Positions 1-8,400 of a DNA stretch of 13,785 nucleotides are shown here, piece after piece; positions within the stretch are counted from its first letter, which is position 1; each line of letters starts with the position of its first letter. The position numbers and the translations under genes were made by a program. Under the pieces are notes generated by a model. It had not been told where the DNA came from. It ran no database searches and was given only the letters and a program-made list of their open reading frames with translations. Location: contig JANQLI010000233.1 in assembly GCA_028280675.1 (NCBI GenBank), positions 1-13,785 on the forward strand, in the 5' to 3' direction. Origin of the DNA: Alphaproteobacteria bacterium (GTDB lineage Bacteria > Pseudomonadota > Alphaproteobacteria > SMXP01).

Positions 1-199
1 AGAGTCAGCACGGTGGCCCATTCGCCATCATCCAAAATTTCCTCTTCAATCGGTTCTGGCTCAACCATCACCGGTTTCGGGGCGGGTTTGCGCCGGGCAC
101 TGATCCGCGCAAACCCGCCCCGAAACCGGTGATGGTTGAGCCAGAACCGATTGAAGAGGAAATTTTGGATGATGGCGAATGGGCCACCGTGCTGACTCT
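1..199. repeat. Perfect 93-bp inverted repeat with 13-nt spacer (probable fold-back artifact)
   Basis: Bases 1-93 are the exact reverse complement of 107-199, with a 13-nt spacer at 94-106 and no mismatch that I can find. The right arm is coding sequence of the GcrA-like gene, in frame with its conserved C-terminal part. The left arm is simply the same coding sequence on the other strand. The repeat begins at the very first base, and the N-terminal half of the gene is missing. A perfect palindrome of this length inside a conserved gene would be unstable in a cell. A chimeric fold-back read or an assembly end artifact is therefore the best explanation (inference). The existence of the repeat is read directly from the sequence. 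Confidence 0.97.
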
Positions 200-362
200 G
201 AATGAGCGCATGTGCAAATGGCCGATTGGTCATCCGGGTACAGAGAAATTCCATTTCTGTGGGCGCGCGGCGACATCCGGCACACCCTATTGCGAAGCGC
301 ATTCACGGGTGGCGTATCAACCAACCCCAGCGCGTCGGGATCGCAAACGCAGCGCCGGGTAA
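108..362 (+). CDS. gcrA: GcrA-type cell cycle regulator, C-terminal part only
   Basis: This is the C-terminal ~85 residues of a GcrA-family protein. In Caulobacter GcrA is a cell-cycle transcription factor that works with sigma70 RNA polymerase at methylated GANTC promoters. What is seen is a proline/acid-rich linker (KPAPKP, then EPEPIEEE), followed by the family's hallmark cysteine-rich block CKWPIGHPG...FHFCGR...PYCEAH, then RVAYQP and a basic tail RRDRKR before a TAA stop. Full-length family members are about 170 residues or more, so the N-terminal helix-turn-helix DNA-binding part is missing. The frame stays open leftward, but the sequence before about 107 is the mirror arm of the inverted repeat and is not a genuine continuation. 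The first in-frame start-like codon, GTG at 129, is very unlikely to be a real start. The family call is firm; the truncation probably reflects the contig end and not a broken gene. Confidence 0.85.
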   Translation, partial: RKPAPKPVMVEPEPIEEEILDDGEWATVLTLNERMCKWPIGHPGTEKFHFCGRAATSGTPYCEAHSRVAYQPTPARRDRKRSAG

Positions 363-391
363 GGCCTCACTTTCTTTCGTTTGAGATGATC

Positions 392-427
392 AAAAGGCCG
401 CTGCTCTGAAAAGGGCGGCGGTCTTTT
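392..427. terminator. Bidirectional rho-independent terminator between gcrA and the reductase gene
   Basis: A 13-bp stem is formed by 392-404 (AAAAGGCCGCTGC) and 415-427 (GCGGCGGTCTTTT), with two G-T wobble positions and a 10-nt loop. It is G+C-rich at its core and flanked by A and T runs, so a U tract follows the stem on either strand. It sits 29 bases after the gcrA stop and just beyond the stop of the leftward reductase gene. It can therefore end transcription from both convergent genes. Confidence 0.8.
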
Positions 428-428
428 C

Positions 429-779
429 TTATAGTCGCGTTTTCAGCGCGGCTTGTTGTTTGGCTGTGAAGCCAATCACCACATCACTGCCGAAATCGAA
501 CACAGGCCGCTTGAGGAGGGTTGGGTTCTCCATCAAGAGGTCCGGAGCTGTTTTATCCGTAAGCGCGTTTTTGATCTTTTCGTCGAGCCCGCGCCATGTT
601 GTGCTGCGGCGATTGACAACGGTCTCTGCGCCAAACAGTTTGATCCATTTCTGAAGATCCGTTTTCTTCAGACCATCGGCGCGCACATCGTGGAAGGTGA
701 ATGGTGCGCCTTGGGCTTCAAGCCATTTCTGTGCTTTGCGGCAAGTATCGCAATTGGGGAGGCCATATACGGTCAGCAT
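429..779 (-). CDS. Spx/YffB (ArsC-like) thioredoxin-fold reductase
   Basis: This 116-residue protein has the length and pattern of the ArsC/Spx/YffB thioredoxin-fold family. It opens with a beta strand and the active-site segment YGLPNCDTCRKA, with C10 and C13 making a CxxC pair. It continues with the family's HDVRADGL stretch (about 30-37), the RRSTTWR loop (about 57-63), and a KRPV motif at 90-93 with the conserved cis-proline-type RP. E. coli YffB, as I recall it, has no cysteine at the second position, so the CxxC pair here is more Spx-like. True arsenate reductase activity cannot be inferred. An AAGGA ribosome site lies 6 bases before the ATG. The gene starts 26 bases after the stop of the leftward RND permease and is probably co-transcribed with it, ending at the 392-427 hairpin. 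Family membership is solid; the substrate is unknown. Confidence 0.88.
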   Translation of the reverse strand: MLTVYGLPNCDTCRKAQKWLEAQGAPFTFHDVRADGLKKTDLQKWIKLFGAETVVNRRSTTWRGLDEKIKNALTDKTAPDLLMENPTLLKRPVFDFGSDVVIGFTAKQQAALKTRL

Positions 780-805
780 GCCATTTCCTTTATGCAGAGT
801 GAAAT

Positions 806-3800
806 TTATTCGGCGGCGACAGGGCGTGGGTAAGGGCGGTCACCTACGCCTTTTGATCCTGGGTGTTGCCCTCGTTTTTTCGCTTTGCGCTCTTGCCGAT
901 TGGCCCGGATCATCAGCAAGACGGGCGTGATAAACAAGGTCAGGATTGTTGCGAAGAGCAAACCAAAGATGATGGTCATAGCAAGCGGTTGCCACCATGT
1001 TGTTGACGGGGCGGCAAGGGAGACTTCTCGTGACAGGAAGTCAATCGAAATGCCAAAGGCCATCGGTGTCAATCCCGCCACAGTGGTGAATGTTGTCAAG
1101 AACACAGGCCGCAGACGTTGTGCGCCCGTGTGTAAGATCGCATCAAACGCGCTTGGGGCTGTTTTGGCCAAGCGATCATATGTATCGATCAACACGATAT
1201 TGTTATTCACGACGATCCCCGCGAGGGCAATCACGCCGATCCCAGACATAACGATGCTGAAGACCGCACCCGTGATCACATATCCCAGCAGTACGCCTAA
1301 AGTGGATAAGACCACGGAACTCAGGATCAGCAGAACACTATAGAAACTGTTAAATTGAATGAGCAGAATGGCGCCCATTAAGAACATGGCGATGGCGAAG
1401 GCTGTTCCCAAGAAATTGGAATTTTCTGCTTGCTCTTGATCATCCCCTTTATAAATGACGCGAATGCGCTGATCGAGAGGGTTGGCTGCGATCCAGTCTT
1501 TAAGCTTTGTCATCATGTTATTCGTATTCTGTCCAGGTTCGATGTCTGAAAGGATGCGCAGAATACGTTTGCCATCAATTCGGGTCAGTTCGGTTTCCTG
1601 TTGAACGGGCACGCGCTTCACGAAGTTGCTGATCGGGACCAATCCTTTATTGGTTTGAATACGCAACTCATCAAGTTGTGACATGGAGCGGAGCGTGTCG
1701 GGATAGCGCACAAGAATATCAAGTTCTTCTTCGCTATCGTCGGGGCGGAATGTTCCCAAGCGTACACCGTTGGTGATCATACGTACGGCGCTGCCAACGG
1801 AGGTGAGGTCAGCGCCAAAGCGGGCGGCTTGTGCCCGGTCAACTTCCAGACGCCATTCGATGCCTGGAAGAGGGCGATTGTCTTCCGTATTAATGAAGCC
1901 GCCAATTTCTTCCATACCGCGACGCACATGGGCCGCTGCACTATTCAACAGGGCCGGGGTTTGCGATGTCAACTCAAGCTCGACAGGTTTTGCGCTGGCA
2001 AAGCCATGCCGCTCTTTGGCGTAGGCGATCCGCAAGCCCGGTATATCGCTTGTCCGATTAATAATATCGGTGAGAATGTCATCGACAGGGCGGGTGACAC
2101 GCCAATCTTTAAAGGTCAATGTGATTTCACCAATGACATCATTTGTGCCATTGGCGCTGTTGCCGCTGCGTGTGGAAATGGTTTTAAAATCATCCATTGT
2201 AATAATGCGCGCTTCCACTTCACGAATAAGAGAATCTTTTTCATCAATGGCAAGGTTGCCTCGGGCATGGACAACGATGTCTGCGCGCCGCGGCCGTTCT
2301 TCAGGGAAGAAGGAGATACCATTTCCCGCAATAACATAGGTCAGCATGACGAAAATGAGGAATGCTATGGTGCCAAGAAATGTTTTGCGTGGATGGCTCA
2401 ACGCTGTACGGAGTAATTGCACATAGGTTTTCGTTGGCCCAGAAAGTTTGCTGTAATCGGTATTTTCACGACCGCCTAACGCGAGCATCATCTCTTTATC
2501 GGATTCACTCGGGCGGCCAATCAATCCACCTAAGCTCGGCACAAAGATGAGCGCCATCAAGAGAGAGCCGAGGAGAATACCGATCAGTGTGATCGGCATA
2601 TAGAGCATCATTTGCCCCATAAAACCGGGCCAGAAAAGAAGCGGCACAAAGGCGGCGATTGTTGTGGCCGTTGAGGATACAATGGGCCAAGCCATGCGCT
2701 TTGACGCCATAAGATAAGCTTCTGAGCGGTCTACGCCTTCGGCCATTTTACGATCAGCATATTCGACTACAACCAATGCGCCATCGACCAGAATTCCCAC
2801 CGATAAAATCAGGCCGAACATCACAACGATATTAATCGTCAAGCCCATCAGGGATAAAATAAGAATGCCTGTCAAAAACGCGCCCGGAATAGCGACGCCA
2901 ACAAGGAGTCCAGAACGCAAGCCAAGAGCGGCAATCACAGACGCCATGACAAAAAAGATTGCAAGGAAAACGCTGTTTTGAAGCGCGCCAACTTGGTCAC
3001 GAATGCCTTCGGATTTATCCTGGGTAATATTGAGCGTCAGCGCGTCCGGCCAAGTTTCTTGTTCGTGCTCAATGATTTGCATAATTTGCGCGCTTGTGGT
3101 CAGTAAGTTTGCCCCGGCGCGCTTGCGGATACTGATAGAGAGTGTCGGTTTGCCATTGGTGCGCACATATGTTGTCGCGTCTTTGAAGGTGCGGCGGATG
3201 TCGGCAATGTCTTTCATGCGCACAACCGCATCGCGCGTGGCTTTGACGGGCATATTGAGGATGTCGCTTGCGTTTTCGAACAGCCCTGGCACGGACACCG
3301 AGAAACTGCCTTGCCCCGTGTCTAATTTGCCAGCGGCGACAAGACGGTTCGCCCTGGTGAAGACATTCATCAAATCGTCTGTATTAAGCTGGTAACTTTG
3401 AACGCGCGCTGGATCGATGATAATCTCAACAACTTCTTCGCGGGCGCCCGTCACCTCTGCTTCCATCACACCTGAAAGAGTGCTGATTTCATCCCGTAGC
3501 TCACGGGCATATTGCAGCAGAACGCGTTCTTGCAAATTACCGGACAGCGCAATCACCATCATCGGAAACCGTGAGAAGTCCACTTCGGAAATTGTTGGCT
3601 CCTCCATTTCAGTCGGCATTTCCGGCCGCGCCATATCCACTTTGTTCCGGACATCTTGCATAGCGATGTCGGTATCGGCGCCCGGTTCAAATTCAAGGGT
3701 GACACTGGCGCCATTTTGGAATGCTTTTGCGGTGAGCTCTTTGACCCCTTCTAAATTGTTAAATTGCTCTTCCAAAGGACGCACCAAAAGGCGTTCGGCG

Positions 3801-3976
3801 TCTTGCGGCGATACCCCATCAAGAAAAGCATTCACAAAGATCATCGGAATTTTAACTTCCGGTTCCGATTCTTTGGGAATGTTGATATAGGCCATTGCGC
3901 CTGCAACCAGCAGAAACACAAGTGTGCTGAGGACAATACGGGTGCGGCTTAATATGCCTGTTAATAAACTATTCAT
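806..3976 (-). CDS. RND efflux transporter permease (AcrB-type), copy 1
   Basis: A full-length RND pump of 1056 residues, expected as an inner-membrane trimer driving proton-coupled export with a periplasmic adaptor and an outer-membrane channel. Seen: TM1 at ~13-31; a first porter/docking loop (~32-335); TM2-6 at ~336-480; TM7 at ~531-549; a second porter loop (~555-855); TM8-12 at ~856-1023; and a basic tail (RQERKAKKR). In TM4 the motif GILVDGALVVVE keeps the aspartate equivalent to AcrB D407 (D398) but has glycine for D408. TM10 reads VVNNNIVLID, with asparagine (N924) at the AcrB K940 position. TM11 RLRPVFLTT keeps the R971 and T978 equivalents (R954, T961). The start is supported by gap-free alignment with the second permease (MDQFL), although the ribosome site is weak. 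No adaptor lies on its own strand; the nearest is the divergent one at 4260. The substrate is unknown. Confidence 0.95.
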   Translation of the reverse strand: MNSLLTGILSRTRIVLSTLVFLLVAGAMAYINIPKESEPEVKIPMIFVNAFLDGVSPQDAERLLVRPLEEQFNNLEGVKELTAKAFQNGASVTLEFEPGADTDIAMQDVRNKVDMARPEMPTEMEEPTISEVDFSRFPMMVIALSGNLQERVLLQYARELRDEISTLSGVMEAEVTGAREEVVEIIIDPARVQSYQLNTDDLMNVFTRANRLVAAGKLDTGQGSFSVSVPGLFENASDILNMPVKATRDAVVRMKDIADIRRTFKDATTYVRTNGKPTLSISIRKRAGANLLTTSAQIMQIIEHEQETWPDALTLNITQDKSEGIRDQVGALQNSVFLAIFFVMASVIAALGLRSGLLVGVAIPGAFLTGILILSLMGLTINIVVMFGLILSVGILVDGALVVVEYADRKMAEGVDRSEAYLMASKRMAWPIVSSTATTIAAFVPLLFWPGFMGQMMLYMPITLIGILLGSLLMALIFVPSLGGLIGRPSESDKEMMLALGGRENTDYSKLSGPTKTYVQLLRTALSHPRKTFLGTIAFLIFVMLTYVIAGNGISFFPEERPRRADIVVHARGNLAIDEKDSLIREVEARIITMDDFKTISTRSGNSANGTNDVIGEITLTFKDWRVTRPVDDILTDIINRTSDIPGLRIAYAKERHGFASAKPVELELTSQTPALLNSAAAHVRRGMEEIGGFINTEDNRPLPGIEWRLEVDRAQAARFGADLTSVGSAVRMITNGVRLGTFRPDDSEEELDILVRYPDTLRSMSQLDELRIQTNKGLVPISNFVKRVPVQQETELTRIDGKRILRILSDIEPGQNTNNMMTKLKDWIAANPLDQRIRVIYKGDDQEQAENSNFLGTAFAIAMFLMGAILLIQFNSFYSVLLILSSVVLSTLGVLLGYVITGAVFSIVMSGIGVIALAGIVVNNNIVLIDTYDRLAKTAPSAFDAILHTGAQRLRPVFLTTFTTVAGLTPMAFGISIDFLSREVSLAAPSTTWWQPLAMTIIFGLLFATILTLFITPVLLMIRANRQERKAKKRGQHPGSKGVGDRPYPRPVAAE

Positions 3977-4259
3977 ATGTGATTACGCTGTATCTCTATG
4001 CGGCAAAAGCTGTTCAACACCAAAATGTGCGAAAAAACACTTCAAATCCGGGATTTTCCTCAATGTTTGGCCATTGCGAGCGATCATTGCGAACCAGGCT
4101 TAACCTCGGCTTAAGCTAGAGAACTATGATCTCCCTCAAATCTGATATTGGTATCTGTACGTATGGCAAGTATGAGGATGTGATGTTGCACCTTCAAGGT
4201 CATGTCATGAGCAGAGGCGTTTTGGCCGAAGAGAGAGTTTTCAGGAGAGCATAGTCCAT
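3977..4259. promoter_or_regulatory. Divergent control region between the two RND transcription units
   Basis: This 283-bp gap separates the leftward permease from the rightward adaptor-permease pair, so it must hold promoters for both. Visible signals are a direct repeat ATTGCGA at 4073-4079 and 4086-4092, a direct repeat GGCTTAA at 4097-4103 and 4108-4114 (11 bp apart, one helical turn), and a TATGAT hexamer at 4125-4130 that could be a -10 element. No convincing -35 box is spaced at 17 bp from it. The adaptor has AGGAG at 4243-4247, 12 bases before its ATG. A 42-codon open frame (4126-4254) also fits in this region. No regulator gene of TetR, MarR or LysR type is adjacent. Confidence 0.55.
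4126..4254 (+). CDS. Possible 42-residue leader peptide upstream of the RND adaptor (doubtful)
   Basis: An ATG at 4126 opens a 42-codon frame that ends in TAG at 4252-4254, five bases before the adaptor start. The adaptor's AGGAG lies inside its last codons, which would allow translational coupling. Against it, the predicted peptide (starting MISLKSDIG) resembles nothing I recognise. Its upstream sequence offers only a weak GAGA-type ribosome site, and its ATG overlaps a TATGAT hexamer that could instead be a promoter -10. A frame of this length can easily occur by chance. It is recorded because of its exact placement; I would not assert that it is translated. Confidence 0.2.
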   Translation: MISLKSDIGICTYGKYEDVMLHLQGHVMSRGVLAEERVFRRA

Positions 4260-5363
4260 ATGCGTAAGTCTTATATTATTGCGATCAGTATCGTCGCAGT
4301 GGCTTTTTTGTGGATAGCCAGCGGCCAATTTGGCGGGAGTAGCGGGCCCTCCGAGCAGTCTGCCGGGCGTCAAACTGTCGATGGTGCGTCTGAGGAAACG
4401 AATGCGGCGCCAACCCAGGCACGGGTTGCGCATCTGGTGGCAAAACCCATTACCAGTAAAGTCATCGTTCAAGGGGAAACCCGGCCAAACCGCGAAGTGG
4501 AGGTCAAGGCTGAGGTCCGTGGTCCTATTCTCGAAGCGACAAAAGAACGCGGAGCCGCGATCACCAAGGGTGAGGCCATTTTTGTCATTGCGGATAACGG
4601 GATCACGGCGCAACTTGAAAAAGCAAAAGCGGCGCTGGAATTACGCCAAGCTGAATATGAAGCAGCCAAGTCTCTCACCTCGAAAGGGATCAATAGTAAA
4701 ATTCGTCTAACTGAAGCAACATCGAATTTGCGTTCTGCTGAAGCGGAATTACAGTTGCGCCAGTTAGATGCTGATAATCTGATCGTAAAAGCGCCTTTTG
4801 ATGGCGTGTTGGACGAGCGTTTGGCTGAAGCGGGCGATCTTGTTGAAATGGGGCGTTCCGTCGCCCGTGTGGTTGAGCTCAACCCGATTAAAATTATTGG
4901 TCAGGTTTCAGAATCAAATGTCAACGATATACGCGTTGGGATGACGTCCGAGGTGGAGCTGGTTGATGGCCGCACCATTGATGCGAAACTTACTTTCCGC
5001 TCATCTACGGCGGACCCGGAAACGCGGACGTTTGAAATTGAACTCGAAGCCCCGAATCCGGATGATTCTATTATCGGCGGTCTGACAGCGACCATTAAAT
5101 TGCCCACCGGAACGAAGCGAGGGCATTTGGTGTCCCCTTCTGTGATGACGTTGTCCGATTCAGGGCAAATCGGCGTGAAGATCGTGGACAACGATAGTCG
5201 TGTGCGCTTTATGCCCATCACAATCCTTGATGAGGGGGCGAATGGAACGTGGATTTCCGGATTGCCTGATGAAGTTGACCTCGTAACGGTTGGACAAGAT
5301 TTTGTCGCTGAAAATGAATTGGTCGAGCGTGTTTTTGTCGATCAATCCTCTGGCGAAATCTGA
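4260..5363 (+). CDS. RND efflux periplasmic adaptor (membrane fusion protein)
   Basis: A 367-residue adaptor that would bridge an RND pump to an outer-membrane channel. Layout: a short basic start (MRKS), an N-terminal membrane anchor at about 5-21 with no lipobox cysteine, and a low-complexity Ser/Gly linker to ~50. Then come the first lipoyl half (~66-112, with VEVKAEVRGPI and GAAITKGEAIF), a short alpha-helical hairpin (~113-172), the second lipoyl half (~173-207, KAPFDGVLDERLAEAGDLV), a beta-barrel (~208-285) and a membrane-proximal domain (~286-360). The hairpin is short (about 60 residues), as in adaptors of the AcrA/MexA class. It is the only adaptor in the double-permease locus and lies 40 bases upstream of permease copy 2, clearly in one operon with it. 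Whether it also serves the divergent copy 1 is inference. Confidence 0.93.
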   Translation: MRKSYIIAISIVAVAFLWIASGQFGGSSGPSEQSAGRQTVDGASEETNAAPTQARVAHLVAKPITSKVIVQGETRPNREVEVKAEVRGPILEATKERGAAITKGEAIFVIADNGITAQLEKAKAALELRQAEYEAAKSLTSKGINSKIRLTEATSNLRSAEAELQLRQLDADNLIVKAPFDGVLDERLAEAGDLVEMGRSVARVVELNPIKIIGQVSESNVNDIRVGMTSEVELVDGRTIDAKLTFRSSTADPETRTFEIELEAPNPDDSIIGGLTATIKLPTGTKRGHLVSPSVMTLSDSGQIGVKIVDNDSRVRFMPITILDEGANGTWISGLPDEVDLVTVGQDFVAENELVERVFVDQSSGEI

Positions 5364-5377
5364 GGAGCGCATTAAAA

Positions 5378-5394
5378 TCCAAACACCTTTGGAG
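5378..5394 (+). promoter_or_regulatory. Hairpin overlapping the ribosome binding site of RND permease copy 2
   Basis: In the 40-base gap between adaptor and permease, TCCAAA (5378-5383) and TTTGGA (5388-5393) form a perfect 6-bp stem with a CACC tetraloop. The 3' arm covers most of the GGAG Shine-Dalgarno sequence (5391-5394), which sits 9 bases before the ATG at 5404. The pairing is seen directly. That it lowers or modulates permease translation relative to the adaptor is inference, and the stem is weak enough to be melted by ribosomes. Confidence 0.4.
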
Positions 5395-5403
5395 ACAAGG
5401 TGA

Positions 5404-8400
5404 ATGGATCAATTCCTCGACAGTATTATCCACCGTCCACGCATGGTGTTTGCATCATTTGCCTTCCTGCTTGCTTTGGGGGTGATAGCGTATATCAATA
5501 TTCCAAAGGAAGCTGATCCCGAAGTTCTCTCGCCAATCGTGAATGTTCGCGTCACTCTGGAAGGGGTGTCGCCGGCCGATGCAGAACGTCTTCTTTTACG
5601 TCCTCTTGAAGAACGCTATGCCAATCTCGATGGTCTCAATAAGATGGGATCTAAATCTTATCAGGGCGGGGCAAGCTTTATTCTCGAATTTGAACCTTAC
5701 ATTGAGACGGATAAGGCGACGCAAGATGTCCGCGATAAAACCGATGAAGCCCGCCCGGAAATGCCTGCTGATATTGAAGAGCCGCAGATTTCAGAAGTGA
5801 ATCCGGTTCTCTTCCCAATAGCTGTTCTCGCCTTGTTTGGCGATGTTCCGGAGCGTTTATTATTACAACATGCGCGTGAGCTGCGTGATCAGTTGATTAA
5901 CGTTCCCGGTGTGGCGCAAGCCAATATCACGGGCGCAAGAGAAGAGGTGGTTGAGATTGTCATCGACCCCGCGCGCTTGCAAAGTTATGGATTGAGCAGT
6001 GATGACTTAAACCGTGTTTTCAATCGCGCCAACCGCCTTGTCGCGGCTGGTCAATTGGATACTGGGTTGGGAAGTTTTTCCGTATCCGTTCCAGGATTGT
6101 TTGAATCTGTTGATGATATTCTCACCATGCCCGTCAAAGCGAGTGGCGATGCGGTTGTTCGTGTCGAAGACATTGCCGATATAAGGCGCACCTTCAAAGA
6201 CGCTGAAACCTATGTGCGCGTGAATGGTGAGCGCGCCATCAGCATTGAAGTTATGAAACGCAGTGCGGCAAACGTTATTCTTGTGTCAGAAGAGATAAAC
6301 CGCATTGTCGAAAACTACCGTCCGCAACTTCCCAAAAGCATTGTGTTGTTGCTTCCGCAAGACCAAGCGATTCAAATTAAAATTCAGTTTAACACGCTGC
6401 AGAACAATGTCTTGCTTGCCGTGTTTTTGGTTATGGCATTGGTGATCGCAACACTTGGTGTGCGCTCTGGACTATTGGTGGGGTTAGCGATCCCTGTATC
6501 GTTTTTAATGGGTATTTTGGTTCTTTATGTCCTTGATGTGAATGTCAGTATTGTCGTGATGTTTGGTCTCATCATCGCAGTTGGAATCTTGGTGGATGGT
6601 GGCATTATTGTTGTTGAATATGCCGACCGTAAAATGATTGAAGGCCTGGACCGTAAAGACGCATATATCATGGCGGCGCAGCGTATGGCCTGGCCGATTA
6701 TCTCATCGACAGCAACGACAATTGCCGCATTCCTGCCCTTGCTCTTTTGGCCAGGCGTAACGGGACAAGTGCTGTCATATATGCCGATTACACTGATTAG
6801 CGTGCTTACTGCGGCGCTCTTTGTTGCACTTGTTTTTGTGCCGAGCTTTGGAGCGGCGTTCGGTCGGCAAAGCGATGGCGCAGCGTCTGAGGCACACATT
6901 TTGAGTGGCAACATTGCCTTTGATCAAGAGGCGTTGAGTGGTTACACGCGGCGCTATGTCAGGTGGCTCAATCGCGCATTAGCCTATCCGGGCCGCGTTT
7001 TAATTGGCGTGATTGCACTGCTTGTTGCTGTGTTGATGCTTTATAGCGTGGCGGGAAATGGCATTCTTTTCTTTCCAAAACAAGAAGCACGGCGGGCGGC
7101 GCTGCTGGTGCATGGGCTTGGCAACCTCTCTATAGAGGAGAAAGACCGTCTTATACGTGAAATTGAGTTTGGCATCATCAACAAGATTGGGCTTTCTGAT
7201 TTTATGGCGCTTTATGCGCGTGCCGGGACGGTGAGCGGTGATGCGGCGGTGGATGTTATTGGCTCAATCAGCATGGAATTTAAGCCCTGGGAAGAGCGGC
7301 GATGGGCCAGTGAGATTTTAGCGGATGTCAGCGAGATTGCGAACGCTGTTCCGGGCATTTGGGTGGAATATGATAAAAGCCTCGCGACTCCCGTTGCGGG
7401 GAAGCCGATCCAACTTGAGGTGACCTCGCAATATCCAAATATTTTGAACGCGGCTGTTTTGCATATTCTTCGAGGAATGGAGGACATCGGCGGATTTACG
7501 AATGTTGATGATTCGCGTCAACTGCCAGGGATTGAATGGCGCTTGTTGGTTGATCGTGCAGAAGCGGCCCGGTTTGGGGCAGATCTCACTTCTATTGGCA
7601 ATACGGTCCGCTTGATCACCAACGGTGTGAAGCTTGGCACGTATCGGCCCGATGATAGCGAAGACGAGTTAGATATACGCGTTCGTTTTCCAACTGCATA
7701 TCGCTCGATGAATCAATTGGATGAGATACGTATTCAAACGGAATTGGGGTTGGTCCCCATGAGCAACTTTGTGAAGCGTGATGCCATATCACAGGCGCAT
7801 GAATATGCGCGCGTGAATCGCAAACGCGTCATGAGTATCGGCGCAGAAACTGTGGAAGGGCTTAATCCCCCCGATAAAGTGCGTGAATTGAAAGCGTGGC
7901 TTGACCGCAATCCGCTTGATCAGCGCGTCCGCCTCAATTTTCGCGGCGAACAGGAAGCGCAGGAGCAAAGCGGGTCTTTTCTCATCGTCGCGTTTTCGGT
8001 CGCGATGTTTCTTATGGGCGCCATCTTGCTGATTCAATTCGATAGTTTCTATAGCGTCCTGCTGATTCTGAGTTCCGTTATCCTGTCTTCGATTGGTGTG
8101 CTGTTGGGGTATATCATCACGGGGCAGCCTTTTGTTGTTGTCATGTCCGGGCTTGGCCTCATCGCGCTGGCGGGGATTGTGGTCAACAATAATATTGTTT
8201 TGATCGATACATATGATCGCTTGGTGAAGACGGCTGCAAGTAAAAGAGATGCTATTCTACAGACAGGGGCGCAGAGGTTGCGGCCTGTTTTTTTAACCAC
8301 AACCACCACAACACTTGGTTTGGTGCCGATGGCTTTTATGTTGTCCGTAGACTTCTTTAACCGTGAAGTCTCCATTGGAGCGCCCGCGACAATGTGGTGG

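Noticed and set aside
1..199. Hairpin telomere of a linear replicon
   Set aside because: The centre of symmetry sits inside the gcrA coding frame and the gene's N-terminal half is missing. A fold-back artifact at a contig end explains this better.
61..324. 87-residue leftward open frame across the left inverted repeat and gcrA
   Set aside because: It reads the opposite strand of real gcrA coding sequence and of the artifact arm, with no recognisable protein features.
429..779. Calling the small reductase a true arsenate reductase
   Set aside because: It has the ArsC/Spx fold but no arsenic-resistance neighbours, and its sequence is closest in pattern to YffB/Spx proteins.
885..1343. 152-residue rightward frame that resembles the 147-residue leftward frame at 8049-8492
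   Set aside because: Both are antisense to the same conserved C-terminal region of the two RND paralogues. Their likeness is a mirror of the permease similarity, not a separate gene family.
2116..2690. Several short open frames on both strands inside the RND permease genes
   Set aside because: They overlap well-supported permease coding sequence and show no family features or ribosome sites.
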